Shown: positions 24,621 through 32,310, numbered from the stretch's first letter. The stretch: 64,000 nt of DNA from Arenibacter antarcticus (GCF_041320605.1 NZ_CP166679.1:1054001-1118000); one strand, 5' to 3'. Notes: generated by a model not told the origin, from the sequence alone. A program made the numbers and translations.

Positions 24621-25007
24621 TCAGTCGATTTCTTTTAAAAAAGCAGCAAACTCTTTTGATATTCGAGTTCCCTGTGCAATAAATTCATCCCATTCACGAC
24701 TTACTTTAATCCACTTTTTATCAAGTAGAACGTCCCAACGCCTTCGTTTAAGATTTAATGACAGTAGATTGTCCCGAACGGGATAATCCTCGATTATTCG
24801 AGGCTCCATGAAGCCACTGGCTTTATACTTGCAATCCTTGTACTTGGATGGTATTTGTTTTTTCTCCTCCAAATATATCGTTAGACGGTTCTCATATAAA
24901 ACATGCTTTATAGGCTTCTTATCGAATCCAACAATATCAAAATACTCTAATATTCCTTCTGGTAATATTAAACTTAACAAGGATAACTCAGTGCCTTTAT
25001 TCATCAA
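24621..25007 (-). CDS. ISAon1-family transposase, N-terminal region
   Basis: 128 residues matching the typical first ORF of ISAon1 elements: SLILPEGILEYFDIVGF, then a zinc-free helix-turn-helix-like segment (YKASGFMEPRIIEDYPVRDNLLSLNLKRRRW). It ends at a TGA while the second frame becomes available after a TAA 14 bases upstream of that stop. Joining the two needs a +1 (or -2) shift in the overlap 24621-24634, next to a run of T and A. It overlaps the end of the damaged parE by 11 bases. Confidence 0.82.
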   Translation of the reverse strand: MMNKGTELSLLSLILPEGILEYFDIVGFDKKPIKHVLYENRLTIYLEEKKQIPSKYKDCKYKASGFMEPRIIEDYPVRDNLLSLNLKRRRWDVLLDKKWIKVSREWDEFIAQGTRISKEFAAFLKEID

Positions 25008-25341
25008 TGTAATTTAAAGCACAAAGAAAATTATTTTTCTCTTTAGACCCAACTTTTGGGATTGATCCATCCTGTCTCTGACCCAATATGCGGACTACAA
25101 AAATGCCCTTTTCCGTTGGTTCGTAAAAAATTGTATGGGCTTTGTAATTGTATCTTTTTAGGAGCGGTGCATATTCGGCGGCACTTCTGCCAAGATCTGG
25201 TTTATCCGCTAAAGATTGAAAGCATTGTAAGAACCCGGCAAGATAATCCCGAGTCTGGTTTTCCCCCCAAATCTCCAAAGTATAATCCGTTATATCATCA
25301 AGGTCATTGTCAGCCCTATAGGATAGCGCATATCTATGCAT
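24997..25341 (-). CDS. ParE-like toxin with C-terminus replaced by IS sequence
   Basis: 114 residues. The first ~95 are a normal ParE: YALSYRADNDLDDITDYTLEIWGENQTRDYLAGF, LGRSAAEYAPLLKRYNYKAHTIFYEP, IFVVRILGQRQD. A normal ParE ends soon after ILxQRxD with a short basic tail; here GSIPKVGSKEKNNFLCALNYIDE follows and runs into the transposase ORF, so the tail is IS-derived. The toxin may be altered or inactive. It overlaps its antitoxin gene upstream by 8 bases. Confidence 0.8.
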   Translation of the reverse strand: MHRYALSYRADNDLDDITDYTLEIWGENQTRDYLAGFLQCFQSLADKPDLGRSAAEYAPLLKRYNYKAHTIFYEPTEKGIFVVRILGQRQDGSIPKVGSKEKNNFLCALNYIDE

Positions 25342-25609
25342 TCTGTTTTCCTTGCGTTTTGTCCGTTCGACGATTAATTGCGGCTTTCATAATCTCGTCA
25401 ACGGTTCTGACCTTGGGGCTTACACCGCTATCATAGCCCGCCTGTATAGCTGCTTTTGTAATTAAAAATTCCCTATTGCGTTCCTCGTCCAAACGTATTA
25501 GATGCCGCATATATTCGCTATCGTTGGCGAAACCTCCAATTTCAATTTGCAGTTTGATCCATTGCTCTTGGGCTTCGGTAATGGTCAATGATTTTCGGAC
25601 TGTAGCCAT
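25334..25609 (-). CDS. ParD-like antitoxin
   Basis: 91 residues. The N-terminal ribbon-helix-helix (KSLTITEAQEQWIKLQIEIGGFANDSEYMRHLIRLDEER) is typical of ParD; the C-terminal half wraps the toxin. It precedes parE with an 8-base overlap, the normal order. ParD proteins repress their own promoter, which should lie just above 25609, where AT-rich sequence with cat/atatg-like repeats is seen. Confidence 0.85.
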   Translation of the reverse strand: MATVRKSLTITEAQEQWIKLQIEIGGFANDSEYMRHLIRLDEERNREFLITKAAIQAGYDSGVSPKVRTVDEIMKAAINRRTDKTQGKQNA

Positions 25610-25950
25610 AATTTTATTCTTTTAAACATATATTATACGCAATATAGCATATTATCAGCGTATTTTTAAAAGAATTAGGTGATAATAACGAAAATCACTC
25701 CATTTTCAACCGACATTAGGTGTTAAGGATAACTTTTACCAAGATGCGTCTCATGCTCCATTACAACTTCTAGGAGGTATTTATATAATTGATGGTATTG
25801 GTAAAACAAATAACTCCATTAAACGAAACTTTTAATCGACCAATTATCCAACTAAATACGATCAAGTATAAACGTCAATAGGTGCATTTAAACCCATGTT
25901 TATTTAGACTTTTTTTTGGAAGCTATTCTCATAGATTATTCCCAGCCCCT

Positions 25951-26074
25951 GCGGAAGTTGAAAAACCTCCGCCTCCATTCCTCCCAAGCGGACGACTATC
26001 CTCCGTCCACTTTCGGTCATCTTTCCAAGTACGGTTTTTCAACCCCCTCGGTACCGCTGAAAAGCACAAGCGGT
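25951..26074. other. Candidate oriT: GC-rich cluster of inverted repeats
   Basis: Three perfect inverted repeats in 124 bases: GCGGA...TCCGC (25951-25972), GGACG...CGTCC (25990-26008) and ACCGCT-N10-AGCGGT (26053-26074). Base composition differs sharply from the AT-rich surroundings. Mobilizable elements usually carry oriT directly upstream of the mob genes, which start at 26358. Confidence 0.45.
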
Positions 26075-26296
26075 GAAAAACCACTTGCCCTTTCTTCCCC
26101 CTACCCACAAAAAAATTGGTTATTTCTATTTTTCTTTAATTTATCGACCACCAAATATGACCAGATAAATCGCTTTACTGTATCCATATGGTCTGGTTTG
26201 GTTCTATATGATTTTGAACGTTAAATAATTGATTATTAGGTTGTTATAATCCATTTTGATTGCCTATATTTATCCGTGAAACGGATAGCAAGTTGT

Positions 26297-26315
26297 ATTC
26301 TAAGTAACTTAGAAT
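26297..26315. promoter_or_regulatory. Palindrome upstream of mobC
   Basis: ATTCTAAG-TAA-CTTAGAAT, a perfect 8-base inverted repeat with a 3-base centre, 42 bases before the mobC ATG. It is either an operator for autoregulation by MobC or part of the relaxosome-binding site. Confidence 0.55.
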
Positions 26316-26357
26316 TGTCTACTTCTGACGAAGGTTTTGCTTTAAAAAGCAACGAAA

Positions 26358-26744
26358 ATGGAACAAAATAAAAGAGGCCGGAAAAGATTGGGAAACAAGA
26401 AGCGCCATCACAATGTAATGCTGCGGTTCAACGATGTGGAATATGGGAGACTGAAGGCGATTGCCGGGTCCTACGACCTGGACATTTCGGAGCGTGGGAC
26501 AATAAGTCCGCTTCTGAGAAGATTGGTCCTGCACGTAGGGTCGGAGGAAAAAGATAGTCTTCCGTGCACCTCGGACCTTGCCTACCATATCAACAGGTTG
26601 GGCAACAACATCAACCAATTGGTCAAACTGGCACACTACAAGAACCTGAGAAGTCCGAACAGTAGTTTGGAGAACGAGATACAAAAGGCTAACGGACTAC
26701 TTAACGCACTTATAGAAATTACAATAGAGGAACGAACGGGATGA
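26358..26744 (+). CDS. mobC: MobC-like relaxosome accessory protein
   Basis: 128 residues. A basic N-terminus (RGRKRLGNKKRHHNVMLRFNDVEYGRLKAIA) forms a ribbon-helix-helix-type DNA-binding region. The C-terminal part carries the MobC signature LAYHINRLGNNINQLVKLAHYKN, found in Bacteroidales/flavobacterial mobilization proteins. It binds oriT beside the nick site and helps the relaxase. The stop overlaps the relaxase start by 4 bases (ATGA). Confidence 0.85.
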   Translation: MEQNKRGRKRLGNKKRHHNVMLRFNDVEYGRLKAIAGSYDLDISERGTISPLLRRLVLHVGSEEKDSLPCTSDLAYHINRLGNNINQLVKLAHYKNLRSPNSSLENEIQKANGLLNALIEITIEERTG

Positions 26745-29044
26745 TAGGAAGGATATTATATAGGGAAAGCTGTCAGGGAATGTTGAACTATGTGTTCGGG
26801 AAAGAGGGTATGCTCATACTCGGGTACGGGAACATGTACTCCCAGGACATATCACAGAAATTCTTCGGGAACGTACTCCATTTCCAAGGACAGCGCAACG
26901 CAACCAAGAACCGCTATGCCCATATTACCATGAACCTTCCCCACGGGGAACACCTTGATAATAGGACCTTCCATGAAGTCTCCAAGGAATACATGGAGCA
27001 AATGGGCTACGGGGAACAGCCCTATGTTGTGGTAAGGCACAACGACACCGAGCACGAGCATGTCCACATCATAACGACCAATGTAACCGGTTCGGGAAAA
27101 GTGCTCGGAATCTTCAATAGTTTCCGACGGAACATGGCCACCCAGCAATACCTTGAAAAAAAGTTCGGCCTATCGCCATCACCGCTGACAAAACAGCAAA
27201 GGGAACTCCCGCTGTACAGATTGCCCGGGCAACAGTTCGGGATGGACCCTGCACAAGGGACGAAGTTCTATTTGCAGGACGTACTGAACAGCATCCTGCA
27301 AAAACATAAGGTGCGGAGCTTTCAAGAACTGGCAAAACTGGTCAGGCCCTATCACATCGAAATAAAGCAAACTAAAAACCAATCGGGAAGGATAGGGGTC
27401 GCCTTTGGCCTAGACAATCAAAAAGGATACCGGACAAGGTTCATCAACGGCTCCATTGTACACCCAAGCTTAAGCGGTCCGAAACTGCAAAAGGTATTTG
27501 GTACGAATTCAAAATCCAAGCTCTTGCCGATGCACCGCAAACGCCTGCTGAAACAGATAGGGACCACCTATGGACTTTTTAAGGCCATAAGGCCGCACGA
27601 CCTCCCAGAAGTACTTAAGGAATATCAGGGCATCGATATAAAACTGGACATAAAAGGGGATGCCATCAAAGGATATACCATCCATGACAAATCGGGATAT
27701 GCGTTCAAGGAAAGCGAGCTGAGCCCAAAAATAAGGATGGAGAAACGTCCCAATATTTTCGGGAATAGCGACGGACCCACGGATATCGATACCGACAGCA
27801 AACAGTTCAAACTTGAAATCCGAAAACTGATAAAAGAAGCATTCATGACATCCTATCTGAAGTCCCCGGACCGCAACGGACTGTTCTCGGAGAACATGGT
27901 GGCCAAGAACCCAATGGATATCCTTCCGCATATAACAACATCCAAAGATTACATTTTTCTTGAACGCTACCTTCCAAGAAATCAAAAAATTTTGTTGATG
28001 GAAGCACTTAAAAAAGAGTTCCCCATAGTGAGGGACAGGCTATTCCAATTGGAGGAAAAAAAGGAAAAAGAAACCTTGGAAAGCAAGTTCCGGCTTATCG
28101 GCAGGATATTGGAAAACTGCATTTTCGATGTAGGGAAGGAAAAGGGGAGTGTCCATCGCCTGTTCCGGTCCCTTGGAGTAAAGTACAACGATAACCGATT
28201 GTCCTTTTCCGGTTCCAACAAACATACGGTCCCTGTTCTTTTGGGCGACCTGCCCTTCCCCAAGGCCATGGACACGTATGTATCCACCGGTTTTGTCCGT
28301 CAAAACCATATGGTATTGGAAATGTTGACGGCACGGAATTCCGATATTGGCCCTGAACTTACGGCATCCTCCTTTTTTCTGCCAATGGTCTTTCCAAAAC
28401 TTTACGGGACCATGGAAATAGGTTATAGGCAAGAATTCGAGAAGGCCGCATTGGGCCGTTATGTAAAACATGCCGAACGGATGCACGCGCCTTATGAAAA
28501 ATCCCCGAAGGACTATATGGCCCTTTTCAACGCCAAGGGATTCTATTTTGTAAAAGGGAAGGACGGATTCGAGGTCAGATCCATTTATACTGACCATAGA
28601 ACAAGTTGTACCTTGCCCAAAAGAACGAGCCTCTATTTGAATTCCATTCCCGATGTCACCGCAACAATATTGGAACAGCAGACCGTTATCAAGGCCCTGA
28701 TCAAAGATGGCAGGAACGATCTCAAGAACCTTTGGGCGGGCCATCTAATAGAAAGGGGGATGTACGATAGGGCCGCCTTTATGCTGACAGCGGAAAAGGT
28801 CTACCCGAACCTGCATAGCTGGCAAGCACAGCACCATATGGACAACGGACTTCGGAAAAGTATAAATAAGGCACTGGAAAGGAAATCTTCCATCGAACAA
28901 AACCGTTTGTTGCGAAAAGGCGTTTATGCCATAAGTTCGTTATTGGGCAATAGGGGCAAAAAAGGGCAAGAGGAGATTTACAATGGCTTCAAGGATGAAC
29001 TCACCGATTGGTCGAAGTACAAGGGTAAGGGGATTTCAATGTAG
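26741..29044 (+). CDS. Relaxase/mobilization nuclease (MobP-like)
   Basis: 767 residues. The relaxase domain covers about 1-180: Tyr17 in CQGMLNYVF is a candidate nicking tyrosine; NRYAHITMNLPHGE follows; and the metal-binding motif HNDTEHEHVHII has His100, Asp102, His105, His107 and His109. The remaining ~580 residues are a poorly conserved helical region that in other mobilizable elements contacts DNA or the coupling protein. It nicks oriT and pilots the single strand into a helper's secretion channel. No coupling protein gene accompanies it. Base composition is noticeably more GC-rich than the cargo genes. Confidence 0.9.
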   Translation: MIGRILYRESCQGMLNYVFGKEGMLILGYGNMYSQDISQKFFGNVLHFQGQRNATKNRYAHITMNLPHGEHLDNRTFHEVSKEYMEQMGYGEQPYVVVRHNDTEHEHVHIITTNVTGSGKVLGIFNSFRRNMATQQYLEKKFGLSPSPLTKQQRELPLYRLPGQQFGMDPAQGTKFYLQDVLNSILQKHKVRSFQELAKLVRPYHIEIKQTKNQSGRIGVAFGLDNQKGYRTRFINGSIVHPSLSGPKLQKVFGTNSKSKLLPMHRKRLLKQIGTTYGLFKAIRPHDLPEVLKEYQGIDIKLDIKGDAIKGYTIHDKSGYAFKESELSPKIRMEKRPNIFGNSDGPTDIDTDSKQFKLEIRKLIKEAFMTSYLKSPDRNGLFSENMVAKNPMDILPHITTSKDYIFLERYLPRNQKILLMEALKKEFPIVRDRLFQLEEKKEKETLESKFRLIGRILENCIFDVGKEKGSVHRLFRSLGVKYNDNRLSFSGSNKHTVPVLLGDLPFPKAMDTYVSTGFVRQNHMVLEMLTARNSDIGPELTASSFFLPMVFPKLYGTMEIGYRQEFEKAALGRYVKHAERMHAPYEKSPKDYMALFNAKGFYFVKGKDGFEVRSIYTDHRTSCTLPKRTSLYLNSIPDVTATILEQQTVIKALIKDGRNDLKNLWAGHLIERGMYDRAAFMLTAEKVYPNLHSWQAQHHMDNGLRKSINKALERKSSIEQNRLLRKGVYAISSLLGNRGKKGQEEIYNGFKDELTDWSKYKGKGISM

Positions 29045-29177
29045 CTTTTAAAGAAGTGATTGAGTTATAGAAATTGACACCGCAAAAAGTGCTTTTTTTC
29101 GTGGATAGGGAGAAAAAATAAAAATACGCAAAGTATTAACTTTCCTTTTTTGCTTAACTTTTTGAAACTTTGAAAAT

Positions 29178-30392
29178 TTAGAAATTAATAACCTTTTCTA
29201 AAGCATCATCAGTCTCTTTATGCATAAAATTGGCTTGATAATTTATTGTAGTTGTAACGGTGGAATGACGATATAGCTTTTGCAGCATCTGAATAGGAAT
29301 TCTGTCGCCTGAAATATTGCCAAAACTGTGACGGGCAATGTGCATGGTGAGCTTTTTGTTTATTTTCGCTTTATCTGCGATATGCACGAGATATTTATTA
29401 AATTTTTTGTTGGCGGATTTTACTTTGTTAAAAACATCTTTCGGATTTTTGAGGTCAGCATTGTTCATTTCAGGAAAAACAAAATCCTCACTGGATCTCC
29501 TGTCCTCATAATATCGTCTTAAAAGTGATGTAATTTTCTCTGGTAATTTAAAGGATAACAATTTTTCGTTCTTCCCCATACGATAGTGTAACCGGCCATC
29601 GTAAATATCGCTCCACTTAATCATAAGAACATCACCAACACGCATCCCTGCAAGATAAAAACTAAACAACCAAACATTTCGCGCATGAGATTGCTGTTCC
29701 GTTAAGTCCTCCAAAGCCTCGATTGATTGAATTTCTTCTATGGTAAGCCCAACTTTTTCGGATTCGGGGAATTTGATGCGTATTTTATCCGCTCCAAATG
29801 GATACAATTTTCTGTCAACAATTCCTAATCGTATAGCTTTATTGTACAGGGTTCTAATTACAATTAAGTTGTTAATGACCGAGCGTTGAGATACTTTTCG
29901 TGTAGTTTTCAAATAGAGTGAAAAACGACGCAATAAAGCCTCGTCAATTTCTCGAAAACTTAAATCATCATTATCGACAAATCTTATAAAATGACCGACT
30001 CGCGCTTTATCGGATGATAAACGCTGTAATTTATTTGTTTTTTCTAAATTATCTAAATAATTATCGGCAATTTCTTTAAAGCTAGTTTTGGTAAGCGGAG
30101 TTGCAATTTCCTCTTTTATCTGTTTTGACGAGATATCATTTTGATGAGTCTGTAAATCAATTAAGGTTTGATTCGCTTCAGCCAACTTCTTGATAAGAAG
30201 ATTGTTTAAGCGTATGGAATTGGGATGCGATTTTCGCACCTCGCGATTGCCTTCATCCCAATATTTAATAGCAATGTAATGCCCTATATAAAGATAGGTC
30301 GTTTTTCTGTTTTTAGTTATGCGAACCGCTAAAGGAAAAAGACCTTGTTTGTTCGCTTTCTTGCGAAGAGTTACCTTTATACTTGACCCCAT
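29178..30392 (-). CDS. int: Tyrosine recombinase (integrase)
   Basis: 404 residues. An Arm-DNA-binding domain (about 1-85; SIKVTLRKKANKQGLFPLAVRITKNRKTTYLYIGHY), a SAM-like core-binding domain (about 100-195) and a catalytic domain follow in order. Catalytic residues are present: Arg251 in LAGMRVGDV, HIARH (His351, Arg354), His376 in LYRHSTV and nucleophile Tyr385 in TTINYQ. This is the typical integrase of Bacteroidota integrative elements. It lies 180 bases inside the right attachment site and next to a tandem 11-mer that may be its arm site. It should catalyse insertion into the tRNA-Leu 3' end. Confidence 0.93.
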   Translation of the reverse strand: MGSSIKVTLRKKANKQGLFPLAVRITKNRKTTYLYIGHYIAIKYWDEGNREVRKSHPNSIRLNNLLIKKLAEANQTLIDLQTHQNDISSKQIKEEIATPLTKTSFKEIADNYLDNLEKTNKLQRLSSDKARVGHFIRFVDNDDLSFREIDEALLRRFSLYLKTTRKVSQRSVINNLIVIRTLYNKAIRLGIVDRKLYPFGADKIRIKFPESEKVGLTIEEIQSIEALEDLTEQQSHARNVWLFSFYLAGMRVGDVLMIKWSDIYDGRLHYRMGKNEKLLSFKLPEKITSLLRRYYEDRRSSEDFVFPEMNNADLKNPKDVFNKVKSANKKFNKYLVHIADKAKINKKLTMHIARHSFGNISGDRIPIQMLQKLYRHSTVTTTINYQANFMHKETDDALEKVINF

Positions 30393-30424
30393 ACTTTACT
30401 ATTTATACTAAAGATACGAATTCT

Positions 30425-30446
30425 AGGTACAACATAGGTACAACAA
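30425..30446 (+). repeat. Tandem 11-mer, copy 2
   Basis: Identical to the 22 bases at 4323-4344 (units aggtacaacat and aggtacaacaa). It lies 32 bases upstream of the integrase start, between int and attR, fitting an arm-type site or int operator. Confidence 0.6.
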
Positions 30447-30550
30447 ATGGTGGTTTTTTATGGTTTTATATGGTCTTTATTGTTTTTTGTAAAAATGTAA
30501 ATAGCTTAATATGAGCTATTTAACTACATATAACATCAAAATACTCTGAA

Positions 30551-30600
30551 TTCAAAATCCAGTGTCTTTGACGTGTGGGTTCGATTCCCACCTCGAGTAC
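30551..30600 (+). repeat. Right attachment site (attR) with partial tRNA-Leu
   Basis: 13 bases of the anticodon arm (ttcaaaatccagt) and, after a diverged variable arm, the exact 28-base core at 30573-30600. The variable arm differs from the left tRNA by sequence and one base in length, so this half came from another host's tRNA-Leu(CAA). No 5' half is present, so it is not a functional tRNA. Confidence 0.85.
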
Positions 30601-30601
30601 G

Positions 30602-30635
30602 AAAGGCTTTAACAGCAATGTTAAAGCCTTTTTTT
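30602..30635 (+). terminator. Terminator after attR
   Basis: A perfect 13-bp stem (AAAGGCTTTAACA / TGTTAAAGCCTTT) with a GCAA loop and a T run. It is homologous to the hairpin at 4284 and was probably the original terminator of the tRNA-Leu gene before insertion. Confidence 0.8.
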
Positions 30636-30641
30636 ATTCCC

Positions 30642-30663
30642 AGGCACAACATAGGTACAACAA
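30642..30663 (+). repeat. Tandem 11-mer, copy 3 (outside the element)
   Basis: Same as 4323-4344 except one base (aggcacaacat, then aggtacaacaa). Its presence beyond attR, at the same distance from the core as on the left, suggests that the flank is itself the left end of an older related element. Confidence 0.6.
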
Positions 30664-30757
30664 TTTAAAATTAAATATATTCCTCTTAGCCAATTAAAAA
30701 TCCACAATTCTATTTTGATTCACACACACCTTTTGAGATTGACCATATAGGGATCTA

Positions 30758-30934
30758 TCAATGCTTCCCTAACCATTTTGGCTTTTCGGCGATAATACAA
30801 TCAAAACTAACTTTGTGCACCGTATTAAGTTCTTTTAGTAGATTTTCTACATCCTTTTTAGTCAGAAATCCATTACCTAGTAACTTACCAAGTTTTGCAC
30901 TAAGTTTACCCAACCTGAAACCATCTTCTAACAT
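30758..30934 (-). CDS. Small hypothetical protein (58 residues)
   Basis: ATG at 30934, stop at 30758. The product begins MLEDGFRLGKLSAKLGKLLG and continues NGFLTKKDVENLLKELNTVHK, with an amphipathic helical pattern and coding-like composition. A stop lies four codons upstream, so the start is well bounded. No family recognised. It sits in the variable flank outside the element and might be a leftover of an earlier one. Confidence 0.4.
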   Translation of the reverse strand: MLEDGFRLGKLSAKLGKLLGNGFLTKKDVENLLKELNTVHKVSFDCIIAEKPKWLGKH

Positions 30935-31014
30935 ATCGTCTATTTAAACCTTTTGTAATCGCTTTTAAATTCCAAAAAAAACAGGGTGAAATTTTCCAGC
31001 GATACTTTTTATTT

Positions 31015-31209
31015 CTAAGTATTTAAAAATCTCTTTAAAAAAGAACCTGATTTTTTCTTTTGTTGTAAGTCAGATTCAGAGTCTTTTACGGTTTCAAAAC
31101 TTTTGATTAATTCAGCTCTTTCTTCCTCACTATTTGTATTATTATGTATTACCGTAAACTTCGTAAAAACGCATTCACTTCCGAAGAAGTCGAATTGATT
31201 ACCATGGCA
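31015..31209 (-). pseudogene. Start-less reading frame, possible gene remnant
   Basis: A 64-codon open frame without ATG, GTG or TTG near its start. Its C-terminal part (SEEERAELIKSFETVKDSE, then KKKSGSFLKRFLNT) looks like genuine protein. It overlaps the plus-strand ORF at 31144, so a recombination junction may lie around 31140-31200. Could be chance. Confidence 0.3.
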
Positions 31210-31326
31210 TTATATCAAGATGTAGCTATGATTGGACTTATAAATAAATCTGAAAAAGACTATAGCGAGGGTAGAACCCATACACATAAAGAGGCAATGA
31301 AATACTTACGTGAAAAGCATCTTTAA
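31144..31326 (+). CDS. Possible antitoxin-like small protein
   Basis: 60 residues with a charged C-terminal helix (NKSEKDYSEGRTHTHKEAMKYLREKHL) that resembles the tail of small antitoxins, where a D..G...H.E....... pattern wraps the toxin. It ends inside the 3' end of a RelE/ParE-type toxin gene on the opposite strand, a convergent layout that is not normal for such pairs. It may be a real orphan antitoxin, a rearranged partner, or a chance ORF. Confidence 0.4.
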   Translation: MYYRKLRKNAFTSEEVELITMALYQDVAMIGLINKSEKDYSEGRTHTHKEAMKYLREKHL

Positions 31327-31623
31327 TTCTTCTGGATCCTGGCTCGTTGGCCAAAATAAAATTAGCACAAGTTCTTTGTCAACAAGACAGATAAAGTAAG
31401 TATGCTCGGTAATCAGTATTTTTCTATACTTCGGATTAATCTCATATATATGACCCATGTAAGGGTTTCCTTCTAATGATATTATTGTTTTCTCCACGGT
31501 ATCAAGGAAGTTGGCCAATACTTCGTATGTCCACTTCACTTTTAAATACTCGATTATCTCATCTTCAATTTCCAGGGCCAGCCTCGTCCAAATTGCTTTC
31601 ATTTTCGCTTTAAAATAATGCAC
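31306..31623 (-). CDS. RelE/ParE-family toxin
   Basis: 105 residues; the likely start is the first or second Met (31623 or 31602). An N-terminal amphipathic helix pair (ALEIEDEIIEYLKVKWTYEVLANFLDTVEKTI) precedes the beta core, NPKYRKILITEHTYFICLVDKELVLILFWPTSQDPEELK, whose end matches the FxxRQxPxxL close of RelE/ParE toxins. No antitoxin gene is found directly upstream on the same strand; the only candidate partner is the convergent ORF at 31144-31326. Confidence 0.75.
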   Translation of the reverse strand: MHYFKAKMKAIWTRLALEIEDEIIEYLKVKWTYEVLANFLDTVEKTIISLEGNPYMGHIYEINPKYRKILITEHTYFICLVDKELVLILFWPTSQDPEELKMLFT

Positions 31624-31779
31624 TCAAATAATATTTTGATTTGAAAGTGGCACTGTTAAACCAAAATAGGTGATTGCAAGATCCAGCTCAAAGCATATAT
31701 TCATCAGTAGTTCCAAAGCAACCTTTTCAAGCCGATCACATCTTATTCTTTAAAAGAGATATCCCACTAAAAAATAATT

Positions 31780-32310
31780 ATGAAAATTAAATTCCATTTT
31801 ATTGCATTATTGGTCTTTGGGAGCGTATTATCCTCTTGTGAAAAGGATGATCTTGAATACCAAAATGAATTCGAAAATAGTCGCAAGGCTATGTTGGATT
31901 TTAAGGAATCATCCAATAATTCTTACAAGTATGTTGTTCCTGGCGGTTCTGTTCTGGTCAGTTTCGGCTGGGAATCGACCATAACGGTAACCCATGGGAA
32001 AGTAACACAAAGACACTTCAGATATACATCAACCGAGGGATTATCGGATAATGTTCCTCAGGAAGAATTGGAATGGGTCGAAAATGAGAATGAAATAAAT
32101 AGTCATGAGCATACCAGTGCGGCATATGCTTGGACATTGGATGAAATATATGATAAAGCTCAACAAGAGTGGTTGGTTAACCGGAAAAATGTAAAAATTT
32201 ACTTTGAAGCTGAAAACAATGGATTGATATCAAGTTGCGGTTATGTAGAAGATGGATGTATGGATGATTGCTTTAATGGGATCAATATTAAAAGTATCGA
32301 GGCCCTTTAA
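31780..32310 (+). CDS. Lipoprotein, DUF6174-like
   Basis: 176 residues. The SPII leader ends VLSSC. The mature protein has a VPGGSVLVSFGWESTITVTHGKV strand pair, a central TLDEIYDKAQQEWL helix, and a Cys-rich end (SSCGYVEDGCMDDCFNGINIKSIE). The order of strand-G-strand, T.DE.YD.A helix and terminal Asp/Cys strand resembles DUF6174-type proteins; the match is by eye. It stands alone in the variable region right of the element, and function is unknown. Confidence 0.6.
   Translation: MKIKFHFIALLVFGSVLSSCEKDDLEYQNEFENSRKAMLDFKESSNNSYKYVVPGGSVLVSFGWESTITVTHGKVTQRHFRYTSTEGLSDNVPQEELEWVENENEINSHEHTSAAYAWTLDEIYDKAQQEWLVNRKNVKIYFEAENNGLISSCGYVEDGCMDDCFNGINIKSIEAL

Larger units (their letters stand above)
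23642..25007 (-). mobile_element. ISAon1-family insertion sequence (coding part)
   Basis: Two adjacent minus-strand reading frames encode the N-terminal and catalytic parts of an ISAon1-type transposase, the second in the +1 frame of the first. Its insertion replaced the 3' end of a parE gene at the right side. Exact ends and target duplication were not resolved by eye; the true element extends some distance past both ORFs. Confidence 0.75.
25610..26357. other. Long intergenic region before the mobilization genes
   Basis: 748 bases. A 50-codon open stretch ending at about 25833 (reads LGVKDNFYQDASHAPLQLLG) has no start and may be a gene remnant. From 25930 to 26110 the sequence becomes GC-rich and full of short inverted repeats, and a strong palindrome lies at 26297-26315. 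ORFs in the GC-rich part are proline-rich and look non-coding. The position before mobC fits an origin of transfer. Confidence 0.5.
4282..30600. mobile_element. Integrative mobilizable element in tRNA-Leu, about 26.3 kb
   Basis: Bounded by the tRNA-Leu 3' end at the left and by an exact 28-base copy of it at the right (30573-30600). A tyrosine integrase sits next to the right end, reading inward; a serine recombinase sits next to the left end; and a MobC/relaxase pair lies at 26.4-29.0 kb. No VirD4-type coupling protein or conjugation pilus gene is present, so transfer would depend on a helper element: mobilizable rather than self-transmissible. Cargo modules each have their own regulator (AraC, ArsR, Fur, TetR, AraC). 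Two toxin-antitoxin pairs and one IS are also present. The relaxase region is visibly richer in GC than the cargo, which fits a mosaic history. Confidence 0.85.

Noticed and set aside
25882-26224. Two overlapping ORFs in the GC-rich region before mobC
   Set aside because: Proline- and serine-rich translations, overlapping each other, no motif; better explained by inverted-repeat non-coding DNA.
28040-28744. Long minus-strand ORF inside the relaxase gene
   Set aside because: It lies fully antisense to a well-supported relaxase, has no family motifs, and reflects the relaxase codon bias.
30541-30600. Second complete tRNA-Leu at the right end of the element
   Set aside because: Only the anticodon loop to 3' end is present; no D arm or 5' acceptor strand, so it is an attachment-site remnant.
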